Assembly: GCA_038212305.1 (NCBI GenBank)
Contig: JBBQUP010000029.1
Span: 1-31,824, forward strand
Direction of reading: 5' to 3'
From: JBBQUP01 sp038212305
GTDB lineage: Bacteria; Bacteroidota; Bacteroidia; Bacteroidales; Marinilabiliaceae
DNA length: 31,824 nucleotides
A program made the position numbers and the translations under genes. The notes beneath the pieces were generated by a model that ran no database searches, had not been told where the DNA came from, and saw only the letters and a program-made list of their open reading frames with translations. Shown here in pieces: positions 24,551 to 31,604 of the stretch (its first letter is position 1; the number at the start of each line of letters is the position of its first letter).

Positions 24551-25007
24551 GCAACCAAACATTCAAGAGCTTTTTATTGGGTTATTATCCGAAGGAAAAG
24601 TTGTTGAAATTCCTGTTTATGGATTAAGTATGTTTCCTTTTTTTAGGCCTGGTGTTAAGGTTCAGGTCAAATCATGCAAATCGGCTGATATTCATCCGGG
24701 AATGATTCTGTGTTTTTCGAACAATGGTAAACTCACACTGCATCGGTTGATCTATAAAAAAGATGAATTGTTTATTTGTAAAGGAGATAGTTTGTTGAAA
24801 TGCGATAGCGAAACTAGTATTAGCAATATTTATGGTGTAGTTGACTCTTTTTATCGTAAAAATAAATGTGTTGCAATGAATTCAACACTAAATAAATTAT
24901 ATGGTTGGTTAATGATTCGATTATACCGTATAACCGGATATCTGTTTCAATATCCATCATTCATATGGGCTAAGCTTACTAATTATCAAGACACTCCAAT
25001 TAAGTAG
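24537..25007 (+). CDS. S26/S24-like peptidase of the signal-peptidase fold (Ser-His type)
   Basis: In this 156-residue protein GLSMFPFF (Ser31) matches the SMxP nucleophile motif of type I signal peptidases. KLTLHRLIY (His69) matches the Ser-His form used by ER/archaeal-type and SipW-like enzymes in place of a lysine base, and KGDSL resembles the third conserved box. A hydrophobic region near the C-terminus (LMIRLYRITGYLFQY at about 125-139) may contact the membrane, but there is no N-terminal anchor. It is the likely leader peptidase of the cassette because the ABC exporter has no C39 domain. It overlaps the kinase gene by 14 bases, and its TAG stop is the first three bases of the adjacent repeat. 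Confidence 0.8.
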   Translation: MTTNKQPNIQELFIGLLSEGKVVEIPVYGLSMFPFFRPGVKVQVKSCKSADIHPGMILCFSNNGKLTLHRLIYKKDELFICKGDSLLKCDSETSISNIYGVVDSFYRKNKCVAMNSTLNKLYGWLMIRLYRITGYLFQYPSFIWAKLTNYQDTPIK

Positions 25008-25158
25008 TCTTTGCACGAAAACTCCAAATACTTCGTTATTCTCATTTTGCCAACAGTCATTCACAAAAGTGAACTCCTTGATTTTCAAAACTTCGAATGC
25101 CTTGTCTTTGAAGCCTTCTTGACAAAGACATCGAAAAAGTGCAGTTTTCTTGCTGATA
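25005..25158 (+). repeat. Dispersed repeat element, copy B (long form)
   Basis: The element starts with the TAG stop codon of the peptidase gene and ends near GTTTTCTTGC (to about 25156). Its ends are complementary (GCACGAAAACT against AGTTTTCTTGC). Inside are two perfect hairpins: TTCAC-AAAA-GTGAA (25060-25073) and TGTCTTTG (25103-25110) with CAAAGACA (25123-25130). It is related to copy A at 15155-15270 (42 of 45 bases identical at one end) but has about 35 more bases in the centre. No transposase is encoded, so it is a MITE-like or structured-RNA-like repeat. Confidence 0.85.
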
Positions 25159-25198
25159 ATAAGTACTTCCATTCGAATTATAACGTCTTTTTATTGGT

Positions 25199-25253
25199 GT
25201 GAATTTTTTTTTAATACTGAATTAAGTTAAATTCACAACTAAATATTCAGTAT
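25199..25253 (+). promoter_or_regulatory. Two interlocking inverted repeats upstream of the ABC exporter
   Basis: GTGAATTT (25199-25206) can pair with AAATTCAC (25229-25236), and ATACTGAAT (25214-25222) with ATTCAGTAT (25245-25253). The arms alternate, so the RNA could form one or the other, or an H-type pseudoknot. The region precedes the exporter ATG by about 45 bases. Confidence 0.35.
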
Positions 25254-25298
25254 CTATTATTCAATAGCGTACATTTTTCTATCGATGTAATTTAGTTT

Positions 25299-27092
25299 AT
25301 GACTCAATCGCTAAGACTTATTATTCAGTCAATTAAGCTTGTTTGGGCAAGTTCTCCAAAATGGACTTGGATAAATGCTTTATTAATCATTTTCAGGGGG
25401 TCATTACCTTTAGTTATTTTGTGGCTTGTGAAATTATTGATTGATGAGGTAACTATTGTTGTTCAACTACCCTCTCAGGAGCGTGTATTAACCAACACTT
25501 TGTGGATTGTTGGTTGGTCTGGAGTCGCTTTTCTGGCTAACGCTGTTTCCAGTTCTTTAAGTTCATTAGCTCGCGAAAAACAATCCTATTTTTTAAGCGA
25601 TTACATCCAAAATTTGATTCACAATAAAACCACAAAAATACAATACTCTTTTTACGAAAATATTGATTATCAGGATGTTTATTACAGAGCAATTAATGAT
25701 GCAAACTATCGTCCAGCCCATATTTTTTATGGATTAGTTGGGATGTTTCAGAATTTGCTTACCATTGTTTTAATGGGAGGCGTGCTTGCATCGCTTAGCT
25801 GGTGGATAGCTCTTTTACTGATTTTAGTTCTTATTCCCATTGCGTATCACAGAATGAAGTTCTCCAAGCGCTTATTTTTAGTCCGACGTCAGCAAACAGA
25901 GGAAGAGAGGCGAGTGGCTTATTACGATCGACTCTTAACTGGAAAGGATTATGCAAAGGAATTGCGTGTTTTTCATTTGGGGCACTTGTTTAAGAAAAGA
26001 TATAATCAATTGCGCGATCAGCTTCGATTACGTCAGTTTAAATGGCTGATGTCGAAGATATTGGGTGAACTTGTTTGGCAAGGCGCTACAGCTGTAATTG
26101 TTGTGTTTTGTTATGGATTTATTGCTGTTGAAACGATTCAAGGAGCAATTTCTTCAGGTGAAATGGTTCTTTACTTTTTAGTTTTACAACGTGGATATGG
26201 ATATTTTCAAGAGTTAATGGGTAGAATCTCATCCTTGTATGAAGATAGTTTGTTTTTGAGGAATTTATTTGAGTTTTTAATGATTGAAGGGATAGATGAT
26301 ATTGCAGAACGACCCAGTGAATTTCCGAAACCTATTGTTAAAGGCATTGAATTTAAGGGAGTTAGTTTTAAATATCCGCATAATAAAACATGGATATTAA
26401 AAGATATTAATATTAAAATATCGCCTGGCGAAACCATTGCTTTGGTTGGTGCAAATGGAGCGGGGAAAAGTACATTTATAAAACTGCTTACTGGATTATA
26501 TGAACCTCAACAAGGGGAAATATTGATTGATGGAACAAATTTAAACACAATATCCCGCAAGTCGCTTTCGCATGAAGTATCTGCCATATTTCAGGATTTT
26601 ATGCTTTACAATGTTTCTGCCGGTGAAAATGTTTGGTTTGGTAATGTTAACGAATTGCGCGATGAGGCTCGAATAATTGAATCCTCCGAGCAAGCTGGAG
26701 TACATAATTTGTTCGCTAAATTTGAGAATGGATATGAAACCACATTAGGGAATTTATTCCAAGGTAGCGAACAACTTAGTCAAGGTGAATGGCAGCGTGT
26801 TGCTTTGGCTCGATCGTTTTATAACAATGCCCAGCTAATTATTTTAGATGAACCTACCAGTAGTTTAGATGCTTTTACTGAGGCTAGGTTAATTGATCAT
26901 TTTAAGGAGATAGTAAAAGATCGAACTGCCATTATTGTCAGTCATCGTTTAAGTACTATTTCATTGGCTGATAAAATTGCTGTTTTAGATAATAATTGCT
27001 TGGTTGAATTTGGTTCACATCATGAGCTGGAACAACTTCAAGGTGTTTATTACCAAATGATTCAGGCTCTGAAAGGAAGAGGGATTAATTAG
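25299..27092 (+). CDS. ABC exporter, half-transporter (membrane plus ATPase domains)
   Basis: The first 330 of 597 residues form the membrane domain with about six helices (22-48, 66-85, 143-185 and 258-300 are the clearest). The ATPase domain follows: Walker A GANGAGKST (384-392), Q-loop FQDF (Gln432), signature LSQGEWQRV (493-501), Walker B LIILDEPTSSLD (513-524) and switch His549. It is complete and would work as a homodimer. There is no N-terminal C39 peptidase, so leader removal must come from another protein, most simply the S26-like peptidase upstream. The lack of any other exporter partner fits a McjD-like role in exporting a small modified peptide. A repeat separates it from the rest of the cassette. 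Confidence 0.93.
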   Translation: MTQSLRLIIQSIKLVWASSPKWTWINALLIIFRGSLPLVILWLVKLLIDEVTIVVQLPSQERVLTNTLWIVGWSGVAFLANAVSSSLSSLAREKQSYFLSDYIQNLIHNKTTKIQYSFYENIDYQDVYYRAINDANYRPAHIFYGLVGMFQNLLTIVLMGGVLASLSWWIALLLILVLIPIAYHRMKFSKRLFLVRRQQTEEERRVAYYDRLLTGKDYAKELRVFHLGHLFKKRYNQLRDQLRLRQFKWLMSKILGELVWQGATAVIVVFCYGFIAVETIQGAISSGEMVLYFLVLQRGYGYFQELMGRISSLYEDSLFLRNLFEFLMIEGIDDIAERPSEFPKPIVKGIEFKGVSFKYPHNKTWILKDINIKISPGETIALVGANGAGKSTFIKLLTGLYEPQQGEILIDGTNLNTISRKSLSHEVSAIFQDFMLYNVSAGENVWFGNVNELRDEARIIESSEQAGVHNLFAKFENGYETTLGNLFQGSEQLSQGEWQRVALARSFYNNAQLIILDEPTSSLDAFTEARLIDHFKEIVKDRTAIIVSHRLSTISLADKIAVLDNNCLVEFGSHHELEQLQGVYYQMIQALKGRGIN

Positions 27093-27115
27093 TGTAAGCA
27101 AGAAAACGATAATTT

Positions 27116-28477
27116 TTAAAACGAATAAGCTATTCCAGTATAAACACCAAATGAATAGGGTTTGAATTGATTCGTGTTGTCTGAATTAATTGGATTTATA
27201 AAATATTTTACTGTTGGTTCGAGGTGAAAGTAGAAATTAGAGAAAATTGGATAGTCAATTCCAATTCCCAATCGTGTACTGAAACTTAATGGTTTAATAT
27301 TTTCGGTTTCTCCAATCGTGTTCGATTGCCCTTCTTGTGTTAAAATAGCCTGATTATTAGTCAAAATATTAGAGCTTATTCCTGTAGCAAGTGATAGTTT
27401 AAATGGATTTTGCATTAGGTTATATCTTAATACAAGCGGTATTTCTATGTAGCTTAACAGTTGTTTAATTGTAACATCGCTTGTCGTGTTCTGAAAGTCG
27501 ATAGGCGAAGTCATTGCAGCACTAAAATCGCTATTCTTACTATTAGGTATGTATTGATTTTCCGAAACATTGTTTTTATAACTTATCGCTCCCAATGAAT
27601 TTGTGCTTAATGAGACTTGATTTTGGGTTGCTGCTCCAAAGGTCTTGTTAATTCTTGACAATGGATTTACCGAAGCCGGCATATTCATGGCAATGCTTTG
27701 TCCGGCCTGTGATATATAAGCCCCCGTTTCAATACTCCATCGAGTTGAATGAGCATAATTTATCGCAATGCCGCCAGTAATGGTATTAATCCCTTTTTCA
27801 TCTGGCAATGAGTTGTTTATTGCTTGTGAATTGACAGTTCGGTACGAATAACTTGGCAACACCAATCCGCTCAGGGTGATACGTGAATCGCGACTGGGTT
27901 CTTCAATTGGTTTATTAATTGGCAAATAGTTTTGTGCGATAGAATTTGATTTTAATGTTTTTAGTTTAGGGTTTTTTATGCTAATCGATTTAATGTGAGC
28001 TGACTTTGATTTTAAAACTGAAAGAAAATTATTGTCAGAATGTTGGCTATTATTGTATTGATTGTTGATGCTTTTAACGTTTTGATTGTTATGTTGTTGA
28101 TGAGTGGTAGTGGTGTGTGCAGGATTACTTTTTGTTTTGGAAGCTATAGAGGTTATTGATTGTGATTCATTCAGTTTAACGTTTTTGTCAATTGTTTTAA
28201 TTTCAGGATTAGAATTAATTACAATGGTTTTACTAGGTGCTATCGATTGAGTATTTTCGTTGGTGTTCGTATTATTCAAATATACACTGATACCTAAAGT
28301 CATGGGTAACAATACCGCTGCTGCCCAAAGCCATCTCCAACCAACTATAACTTTACGGTTCGACTGTTGAGCAGAAATGATATTTGATATATTATTCCAT
28401 AATCCTTCTGGTGGAGGTACAGAATATCCTTCAAATTTTTGTTTGAAAAAGTTATCTATGTTTTCTTGCTCGGCCAT
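27116..28477 (-). CDS. Inner-membrane-anchored protein with C-terminal beta-barrel-like domain; probable partner of the ECF sigma factor
   Basis: This 453-residue protein starts with a cytoplasmic segment of about 45 residues (FFKQKFEGYSVPPPEGLW), followed by one transmembrane helix (about 47-67, GWRWLWAAAVLLPMTLGI), a long Asn/Ser/Lys-rich linker (about 68-190) and a strand-rich C-terminal part ending in an aromatic (GVYTGIAYSF). The C-terminal half resembles PorT-like or OmpA-like outer-membrane barrels. The N-terminal part has the position and topology of an anti-sigma domain. It lies 42 bases after the ECF sigma gene and is probably co-transcribed with it. Function is unproven. Confidence 0.7.
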   Translation of the reverse strand: MAEQENIDNFFKQKFEGYSVPPPEGLWNNISNIISAQQSNRKVIVGWRWLWAAAVLLPMTLGISVYLNNTNTNENTQSIAPSKTIVINSNPEIKTIDKNVKLNESQSITSIASKTKSNPAHTTTTHQQHNNQNVKSINNQYNNSQHSDNNFLSVLKSKSAHIKSISIKNPKLKTLKSNSIAQNYLPINKPIEEPSRDSRITLSGLVLPSYSYRTVNSQAINNSLPDEKGINTITGGIAINYAHSTRWSIETGAYISQAGQSIAMNMPASVNPLSRINKTFGAATQNQVSLSTNSLGAISYKNNVSENQYIPNSKNSDFSAAMTSPIDFQNTTSDVTIKQLLSYIEIPLVLRYNLMQNPFKLSLATGISSNILTNNQAILTQEGQSNTIGETENIKPLSFSTRLGIGIDYPIFSNFYFHLEPTVKYFINPINSDNTNQFKPYSFGVYTGIAYSF

Positions 28478-28519
28478 AGTATGAGTAACCTTAATTAATA
28501 ATTTTATTAAACAACCTTA

Positions 28520-29083
28520 TCATAGCTCTACAGATTTTTTTATAGTTGTAGTTTCCATTCTGGGTATTCTAATCTGCAACCACTTTCGTGCACGCGATAA
28601 ATTTGATTTGGATGTGCCAATTGAAATGCCAAGTTGTTTTGAAATTTCATCATGAGAATAACCTTCAATTGCATATAAAGTAAATGCCATTTTATATTGT
28701 GCAGGAAGTTTTTGAATTAATTCAATTAGCTCTTCAGCCTGAATGTTATCTTGTCCGTTTGCCTGCTTAATACTTAATGCTGCTGCTGTTTCAATATCTT
28801 CTTTGTCAGCAAATCGTTTATTTTTTCTGTAATGTTCAATTGTGGTATTTACCATAATGCGTCTAACCCATCCTTCAAAAGACCCTTCGAAACGAAACTC
28901 ATCTATTTTGGTGAAAACTTTAATAAATCCTTCTTGAAGGCAATCTTCTGCTTCCATTCGATTTGTGGTATACTGAATGCAAACCCCAAACATTTTTGGA
29001 GCTAGTAATTCGAATAAGTCATGCTGGGCACTTTGTATGCCTTTCTGACTGTTCAATATTATTTCAGTAAGATCGCGACTCAC
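28520..29083 (-). CDS. ECF-type RNA polymerase sigma factor
   Basis: This 187-residue protein has region 2 in the first half (EDCLQEGFIKVFTKIDEFRF and SFEGWVRRIMVNTTIEHYRK) and region 4 in the second (LPAQYKMAFTLYAIEGYSHDEISKQLGIS, with SIGTSKSNLSRARKWL as the recognition helix). The size and the lack of regions 1.1 and 3 make it group 4 (ECF). The gene after it encodes a membrane-spanning protein that may hold it inactive until an envelope signal arrives. There is no FecR/TonB-receptor arrangement beside it, so it differs from the usual Bacteroidota iron or glycan sensing set. Confidence 0.93.
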   Translation of the reverse strand: MSRDLTEIILNSQKGIQSAQHDLFELLAPKMFGVCIQYTTNRMEAEDCLQEGFIKVFTKIDEFRFEGSFEGWVRRIMVNTTIEHYRKNKRFADKEDIETAAALSIKQANGQDNIQAEELIELIQKLPAQYKMAFTLYAIEGYSHDEISKQLGISIGTSKSNLSRARKWLQIRIPRMETTTIKKSVEL

Positions 29084-29239
29084 AGAAAGATGGCTTTTTT
29101 AGGTATTTATTTAATCATTCAACCCATGAATTTAGCCTGAATGATTCTGTAAATCAATACTTCATATGAAAAAATTCAGGATCAGCTATTAATCTCACAA
29201 TGGTGACGATGGAAGTTGAAAAATGGTTGCTTCTTTGAA

Positions 29240-29695
29240 TTAATGAATTTTGGTAACACGATCCATATCGCGTTTAGCATCTTTTAATTTTAAGGTTTCT
29301 CGTTTGTCGTATTGTTTTTTACCTTTTCCTAAAGCAATTTCAACTTTAATAAATCCTCTCTCATTCATGAATAATTTTAGAGGGATAATTGTAAGGCCTG
29401 ATTCTTTTGTTTTTCGCTCTAGTTTATTTAATTCTTTTCGCTGCATTAGTAGTTTCCGCTCGCGCATAGGCATATGGTTGTTGTATGTGCCATAAAAGTA
29501 CTCGGCAACATTCATTCCCTTGATAAATAGTTCGTTGCGAACAAAAAAGCAATAGCAATCAACTAATGAGGCTTTCCCTAATCGGATACTTTTTATTTCC
29601 GTTCCAACTAATTGAATTCCAGCCACAAACCTTTCGAGTAATTCGTATTCGAACGAGGCGCGCTTGTTTCGTATATTTATATTATTTAAAGACAT
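29240..29695 (-). CDS. smpB: SsrA-binding protein
   Basis: This tmRNA-binding protein carries out trans-translation and rescues ribosomes on broken mRNA. The 151 residues follow the SmpB order: NKRASFEYELLERFVAGI, GTEIKSIRLGKASLVDCY, the NEL segment, FYGTYNNHMPMRERKLL and the basic C-terminal tail (GKKQYDKRETLKLKDAKRDM), which places itself in the empty mRNA channel. It lies 9 bases after the Yip1-family gene on the same strand. No tmRNA gene is present in the window. Confidence 0.97.
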   Translation of the reverse strand: MSLNNINIRNKRASFEYELLERFVAGIQLVGTEIKSIRLGKASLVDCYCFFVRNELFIKGMNVAEYFYGTYNNHMPMRERKLLMQRKELNKLERKTKESGLTIIPLKLFMNERGFIKVEIALGKGKKQYDKRETLKLKDAKRDMDRVTKIH

Positions 29696-29704
29696 GTTGG
29701 GTTG

Positions 29705-30268
29705 TTAGAGTTTTGTAAAGAAATATAATATTCTTGAAATGACCTCAGGAAAAACATTGATACAAACAGAAAAAACAATAAAGTAAATCACTTTTAGCTG
29801 ATGTGAGTTTTCTTTGAAAATTAAAAAAGTAAAATTCCATACTACAACAAGATTATATAACGATAAAATATAGAAAATGTATAAGTCGGGAATTAATTCG
29901 GTTACGATACCTATAATGTAAATAAACCCAGATGAATAGGCGGCTAAAGAAAATATTGAATGCGAATTAGTACGCGAGAATAGTTTAATTACATAAAAAG
30001 CACTCATCAAACCAACAAAATAGGCAATAAATGTAATTGCCGCATTTTTCAAGGCAAAATCCCAGATGAACTCATTTGGGTAAAGCGTGTGTTTAAAAAA
30101 AGTAGCAATAGACGCAAAACCTATTAATGGCAAAATATAGGTTGTGAGTGTGTCATTCATCTCTTCGTTTACGAGGAGAATTTCAGGACACTCTTTATTG
30201 GGCTGAATAACTAAGTTTTTAAAGCGAGTGACTATTTTTAAATAGGGTGATGAATTTTCATTTATCAT
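29705..30268 (-). CDS. Yip1-family integral membrane protein
   Basis: This 187-residue protein has an N-terminal cytoplasmic part of about 40 residues (RFKNLVIQPNKECPEILL) and about five hydrophobic helices (starting TTYILPLIGFASIATFF, then FIAYFVGLMSAFYVI, and so on). The layout matches bacterial Yip1-domain proteins, whose role is not established. It is co-oriented with smpB, with 9 bases between them. Confidence 0.75.
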   Translation of the reverse strand: MINENSSPYLKIVTRFKNLVIQPNKECPEILLVNEEMNDTLTTYILPLIGFASIATFFKHTLYPNEFIWDFALKNAAITFIAYFVGLMSAFYVIKLFSRTNSHSIFSLAAYSSGFIYIIGIVTELIPDLYIFYILSLYNLVVVWNFTFLIFKENSHQLKVIYFIVFSVCINVFPEVISRILYFFTKL

Positions 30269-30288
30269 GAGTACGTTTTTATGCTTGA

Positions 30289-30296
30289 CAAAAATA
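30289..30296 (-). promoter_or_regulatory. -7 box of the Yip1-smpB unit
   Basis: TATTTTTG on the minus strand lies 20 bases before the ATG at 30268 and fits TAnnTTTG. A TTG at 30323-30321 is the only -33 candidate, at a long spacing of 24. Confidence 0.4.
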
Positions 30297-30359
30297 CAAA
30301 AAAGAGCCTTGTCTAGCTATCAATTCAGTGTTTAAGAAACGGTTTGTGAAAAAAATGGG

Positions 30360-30367
30360 TATTTTTG
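30360..30367 (+). promoter_or_regulatory. -7 box of miaA
   Basis: TATTTTTG on the plus strand, 16 bases before the miaA ATG. A TTTG at 30343-30346 is present, but the 13-base spacing is too short for the usual -33 position. Confidence 0.35.
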
Positions 30368-30383
30368 ATCGACTAAATAGTAA

Positions 30384-31316
30384 ATGGTAATGATTCTTGA
30401 TTCGAAATATAATTTAATTGTCATATTAGGCCCAACTGCTGCTGGGAAAACGCAACTGGCAGCTTGTTTGGCACACCAAATTCAAGGAGAGATAATAAGT
30501 GCTGATTCTCGTCAGGTATATAAAGGAATGAATTTGGGAACAGGAAAAGATTATGAGGATTATTTGGTTGAGGGACAAGAAATTAAATATCATTTAATCG
30601 ATACTGTTGAGCCGGGTTATAAATACAATGTGTTTGAATATCAATCGGATTTTTTTGATGTGTTTACAACGATTCAAAAATCGAATGTTTGGCCAATTAT
30701 GTGTGGTGGTTCTGGATTGTATATTGAGGCCGTTTTAAAAGGCTATAAGCTTATAAATGTACCTGTTAATGAGGGTTTGCGAAAGGAGCTGGCTTCGAAG
30801 GATTTGGTTGAGTTGAGATCGGTTTTAACAAATTATAAATCGGTGCATAATAATAGTGATACTGATACAATTCCACGAGCAATTAGGGCTATTGAGATTG
30901 AGGAATACTATTTAACTAATCCTTTGGAAGATAACAGCCTGCCCGTTCTAAACCCTTTAATAATTGGCGTGGATATTGAGCGGGAAGCCCGTCGCCAGCG
31001 AATTACGACTCGATTGCAGCAACGATTGGATAGCGGGTTAATTCAAGAAGCTGAGCAATTGCTTGCCAATGGATTAAGCATTGAAGATATGATCTACTAC
31101 GGTTTGGAATATAAGTATTTAGCTTTGTATCTCACTGGTAAGTTAAGTTACAAACAAATGTTTGACCAGCTAAATGTGTCCATCCATCAATTTGCAAAAC
31201 GTCAAATGACTTGGTTTCGAAAAATGGAGCGCGATGGCTTTTTAATTCATTGGCTAAACGCATTTGAACCAATGGATGTTCGTTTAGACAAAATAAAGCA
31301 CCTTTTAATGCAATGA
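30384..31316 (+). CDS. miaA: tRNA dimethylallyltransferase
   Basis: This enzyme adds an isopentenyl group to N6 of A37 in tRNAs that read UNN codons. The 310 residues include the P-loop ILGPTAAGKT (Gly16 to Thr23), ISADSRQVYKGMNLGTGKD, the YHLIDTVEPG region, CGGSGLYIEAVLKG and the late AKRQMTWFRKM segment. The start may be the first codon or the Met two codons on. It is somewhat divergent from the classical proteobacterial enzyme, particularly in the central insertion, but all catalytic blocks are there. The next gene remnant is convergent. Confidence 0.95.
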   Translation: MVMILDSKYNLIVILGPTAAGKTQLAACLAHQIQGEIISADSRQVYKGMNLGTGKDYEDYLVEGQEIKYHLIDTVEPGYKYNVFEYQSDFFDVFTTIQKSNVWPIMCGGSGLYIEAVLKGYKLINVPVNEGLRKELASKDLVELRSVLTNYKSVHNNSDTDTIPRAIRAIEIEEYYLTNPLEDNSLPVLNPLIIGVDIEREARRQRITTRLQQRLDSGLIQEAEQLLANGLSIEDMIYYGLEYKYLALYLTGKLSYKQMFDQLNVSIHQFAKRQMTWFRKMERDGFLIHWLNAFEPMDVRLDKIKHLLMQ

Positions 31317-31344
31317 TTTGGCTTGTTGAGCTTTAAACGTTTGC

Positions 31345-31604
31345 TTATTCGAAACTAAATTTATAAGCAACTACCCGATTGTTTAAAAATGTTGGCACAT
31401 AAAGCATTTGATCTTTAACATTATAGCCAATATCTGCTGCATTCATTTTTTTATCAGTTGTATCGAGTAAAAGCACTGGTTTTAATCCTTGTTTTACGTG
31501 ATAGATACGACCTTGCCAATCTGAAAAAATAAAGCCTTGACGACCATCCCACTCAAGGCCATCGATACTCCCAGTATTAGAAGCCCATATAACTATTATT
31601 TTTT
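31345..31604 (-). pseudogene. 3' remnant of an SMP-30/gluconolactonase-like beta-propeller gene
   Basis: On the minus strand a frame of about 85 codons ends with TAA at 31347-31345. It reads as the last blades of a sugar-lactonase-type propeller: GSIDGLEWDGRQGFIFSDW, QGRIYHVKQG, NAADIGYN and VPTFLNNRVVAYKFSFE. Upstream the homology stops at about 31600, where frame-closing codons and then the end of an insertion sequence begin. The 5' part of the gene is missing here and may lie beyond the IS, outside the window. The remnant is too short to work alone. Confidence 0.72.

Noticed and set aside
24957..25172. Minus-strand ORF of 71 codons across repeat copy B
   Set aside because: It is made almost entirely of the repeat and runs into the peptidase gene. 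The coding look comes from the repeat sequence.
23126..27092. Calling the cassette a lasso-peptide cluster
   Set aside because: No Asn-synthetase-like cyclase and no transglutaminase-like B2 protease are in the window, so only a RiPP-like label is justified.
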